A DNA stretch of 5,396 nucleotides from Deltaproteobacteria bacterium. GTDB taxonomy: Bacteria; Desulfobacterota; Dissulfuribacteria; Dissulfuribacterales; QOAL01. Location of the stretch: NCBI GenBank assembly GCA_015486425.1, contig WFRQ01000266.1:1-5396 (forward strand), written 5' to 3'. The position numbers and the translations under genes were made by a program. The notes under the pieces were generated by a model, which saw only the letters and a program-made list of their open reading frames with translations, was not told the DNA's origin and searched no databases. Shown here piece after piece: positions 5,165 to 5,396 of this stretch (position 1 is its first letter; each line of letters opens with the position of its first letter).

Positions 5165-5214
5165 TGGTTCCCAAACTCCGGTTTGGGAACCACAAATAGG
5201 AAGCTCCAGCTTCC
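5165..5214. repeat. REP-like double hairpin
   Basis: The first hairpin has a perfect 12-bp stem, 5165-5176 with 5181-5192 (TGGTTCCCAAAC and its complement), around a TCCG loop closed by C-G; as RNA this is a UNCG-type, very stable tetraloop. Six bases later GGAAGC (5199-5204), TCCA, GCTTCC (5209-5214) form a second hairpin. No T-run follows either, so it is not an ordinary terminator. The compact palindromic pair in a gap after a gene suits a repetitive extragenic element; copy number cannot be judged here. Confidence 0.55.
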
Positions 5215-5246
5215 CCGCTTACTTGAGCGAACAATTTGATACCTAA

Positions 5247-5396
5247 GGGGCTGTCCAAAAATAACTTGCCGATTTCGCATCTCATCTTCAGGCCATCCTG
5301 AGCTGAACTTCAATCACAAAATCCTCAACGTAGCCCGGCTACGCCTGCGGTTTTGCTCAATCAGTTCAACTCAGCCTGACCCAAATCTGAGCGCGC
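5247..5396. mobile_element. Left part of a long imperfect palindrome, MITE-like (cut by right edge)
   Basis: Around a centre at 5336 the sequence pairs with itself in one register. CGTAGCC (5329-5335) faces GGCTACG (5337-5343), CAAAA (5317-5321) faces TTTTG (5351-5355), and 5298-5309 faces 5363-5374 with 11 of 12 pairs. CTCA (5281-5284) faces TGAG (5388-5391), and GCG near the edge faces CGC at 5276-5278 with a one-base shift. The likely left end is GGGGCTGTCC at 5247-5256, which resembles termini of some insertion sequences. No protein is encoded. By symmetry the element should end about 30 bases beyond the window, giving a length near 180 bp. Confidence 0.55.

Noticed and set aside
5165..5192. 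The 12-bp hairpin as an intrinsic terminator for marR
   Set aside because: The T-run (5157-5162) lies before the stem, and the bases after it are CAAATAGG, so termination by U-tract release is not supported in either direction.
5046..5313. Minus-strand frames of about 80 codons over the marR end and the repeat region
   Set aside because: They run across the hairpins and the palindrome and into the marR coding region, with no ribosome site and no recognisable protein.

Overview
The window looks like an ordinary bacterial housekeeping region, probably from a Gram-negative anaerobe of the deltaproteobacterial (Desulfobacterota) kind. That placement is inferred from protein character: long-form HisG, stand-alone HisI without HisE, a lipoprotein lipobox and a sigma-54 type promoter. 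It is not a database result. No tRNA, rRNA, CRISPR array, phage gene or transposase gene is visible.

Left part, minus strand (1-1711): hisI, hisG and the 5' part of engB read leftwards. hisI and hisG are 5 bp apart and share a Shine-Dalgarno site inside the end of hisI, so they form a tight histidine-biosynthesis pair. engB, a ribosome-assembly GTPase, follows after 134 bp with its own plausible -10 element and runs off the left edge.

Middle (1712-3104): a 306-bp intergenic stretch separates hisI from a divergent small lipoprotein gene of unknown function. It carries a perfect -24/-12 sigma-54 promoter motif and, closer to the gene, a good sigma-70 promoter. The lipoprotein gene converges on dtd (D-aminoacyl-tRNA deacylase, minus strand); the gap between them holds two imperfect stem-loops. 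dtd is divergent from a trmN6-like tRNA adenine methyltransferase gene, with a 17-bp perfect palindrome and a nested stem-loop between and over the methyltransferase start.

Right part (3105-5396, plus strand): the trmN6-like gene, an AT-rich gap, then cmk (CMP kinase) overlapping a MarR-family regulator gene by ATGA. After marR comes 278 bp without a gene. It contains a compact double hairpin (REP-like, first loop of the UNCG type) and then the left part of a long imperfect palindrome that looks like a MITE or other non-coding mobile repeat, cut by the window edge.

Functionally the genes concern translation quality and ribosome or tRNA maturation (engB, dtd, trmN6-like), nucleotide supply (cmk) and histidine synthesis (hisI, hisG). 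I see no multi-gene novel system. The most unusual signals are non-coding: the dual sigma-54/sigma-70 control region of an unrecognised lipoprotein, and the repeat cluster behind marR.
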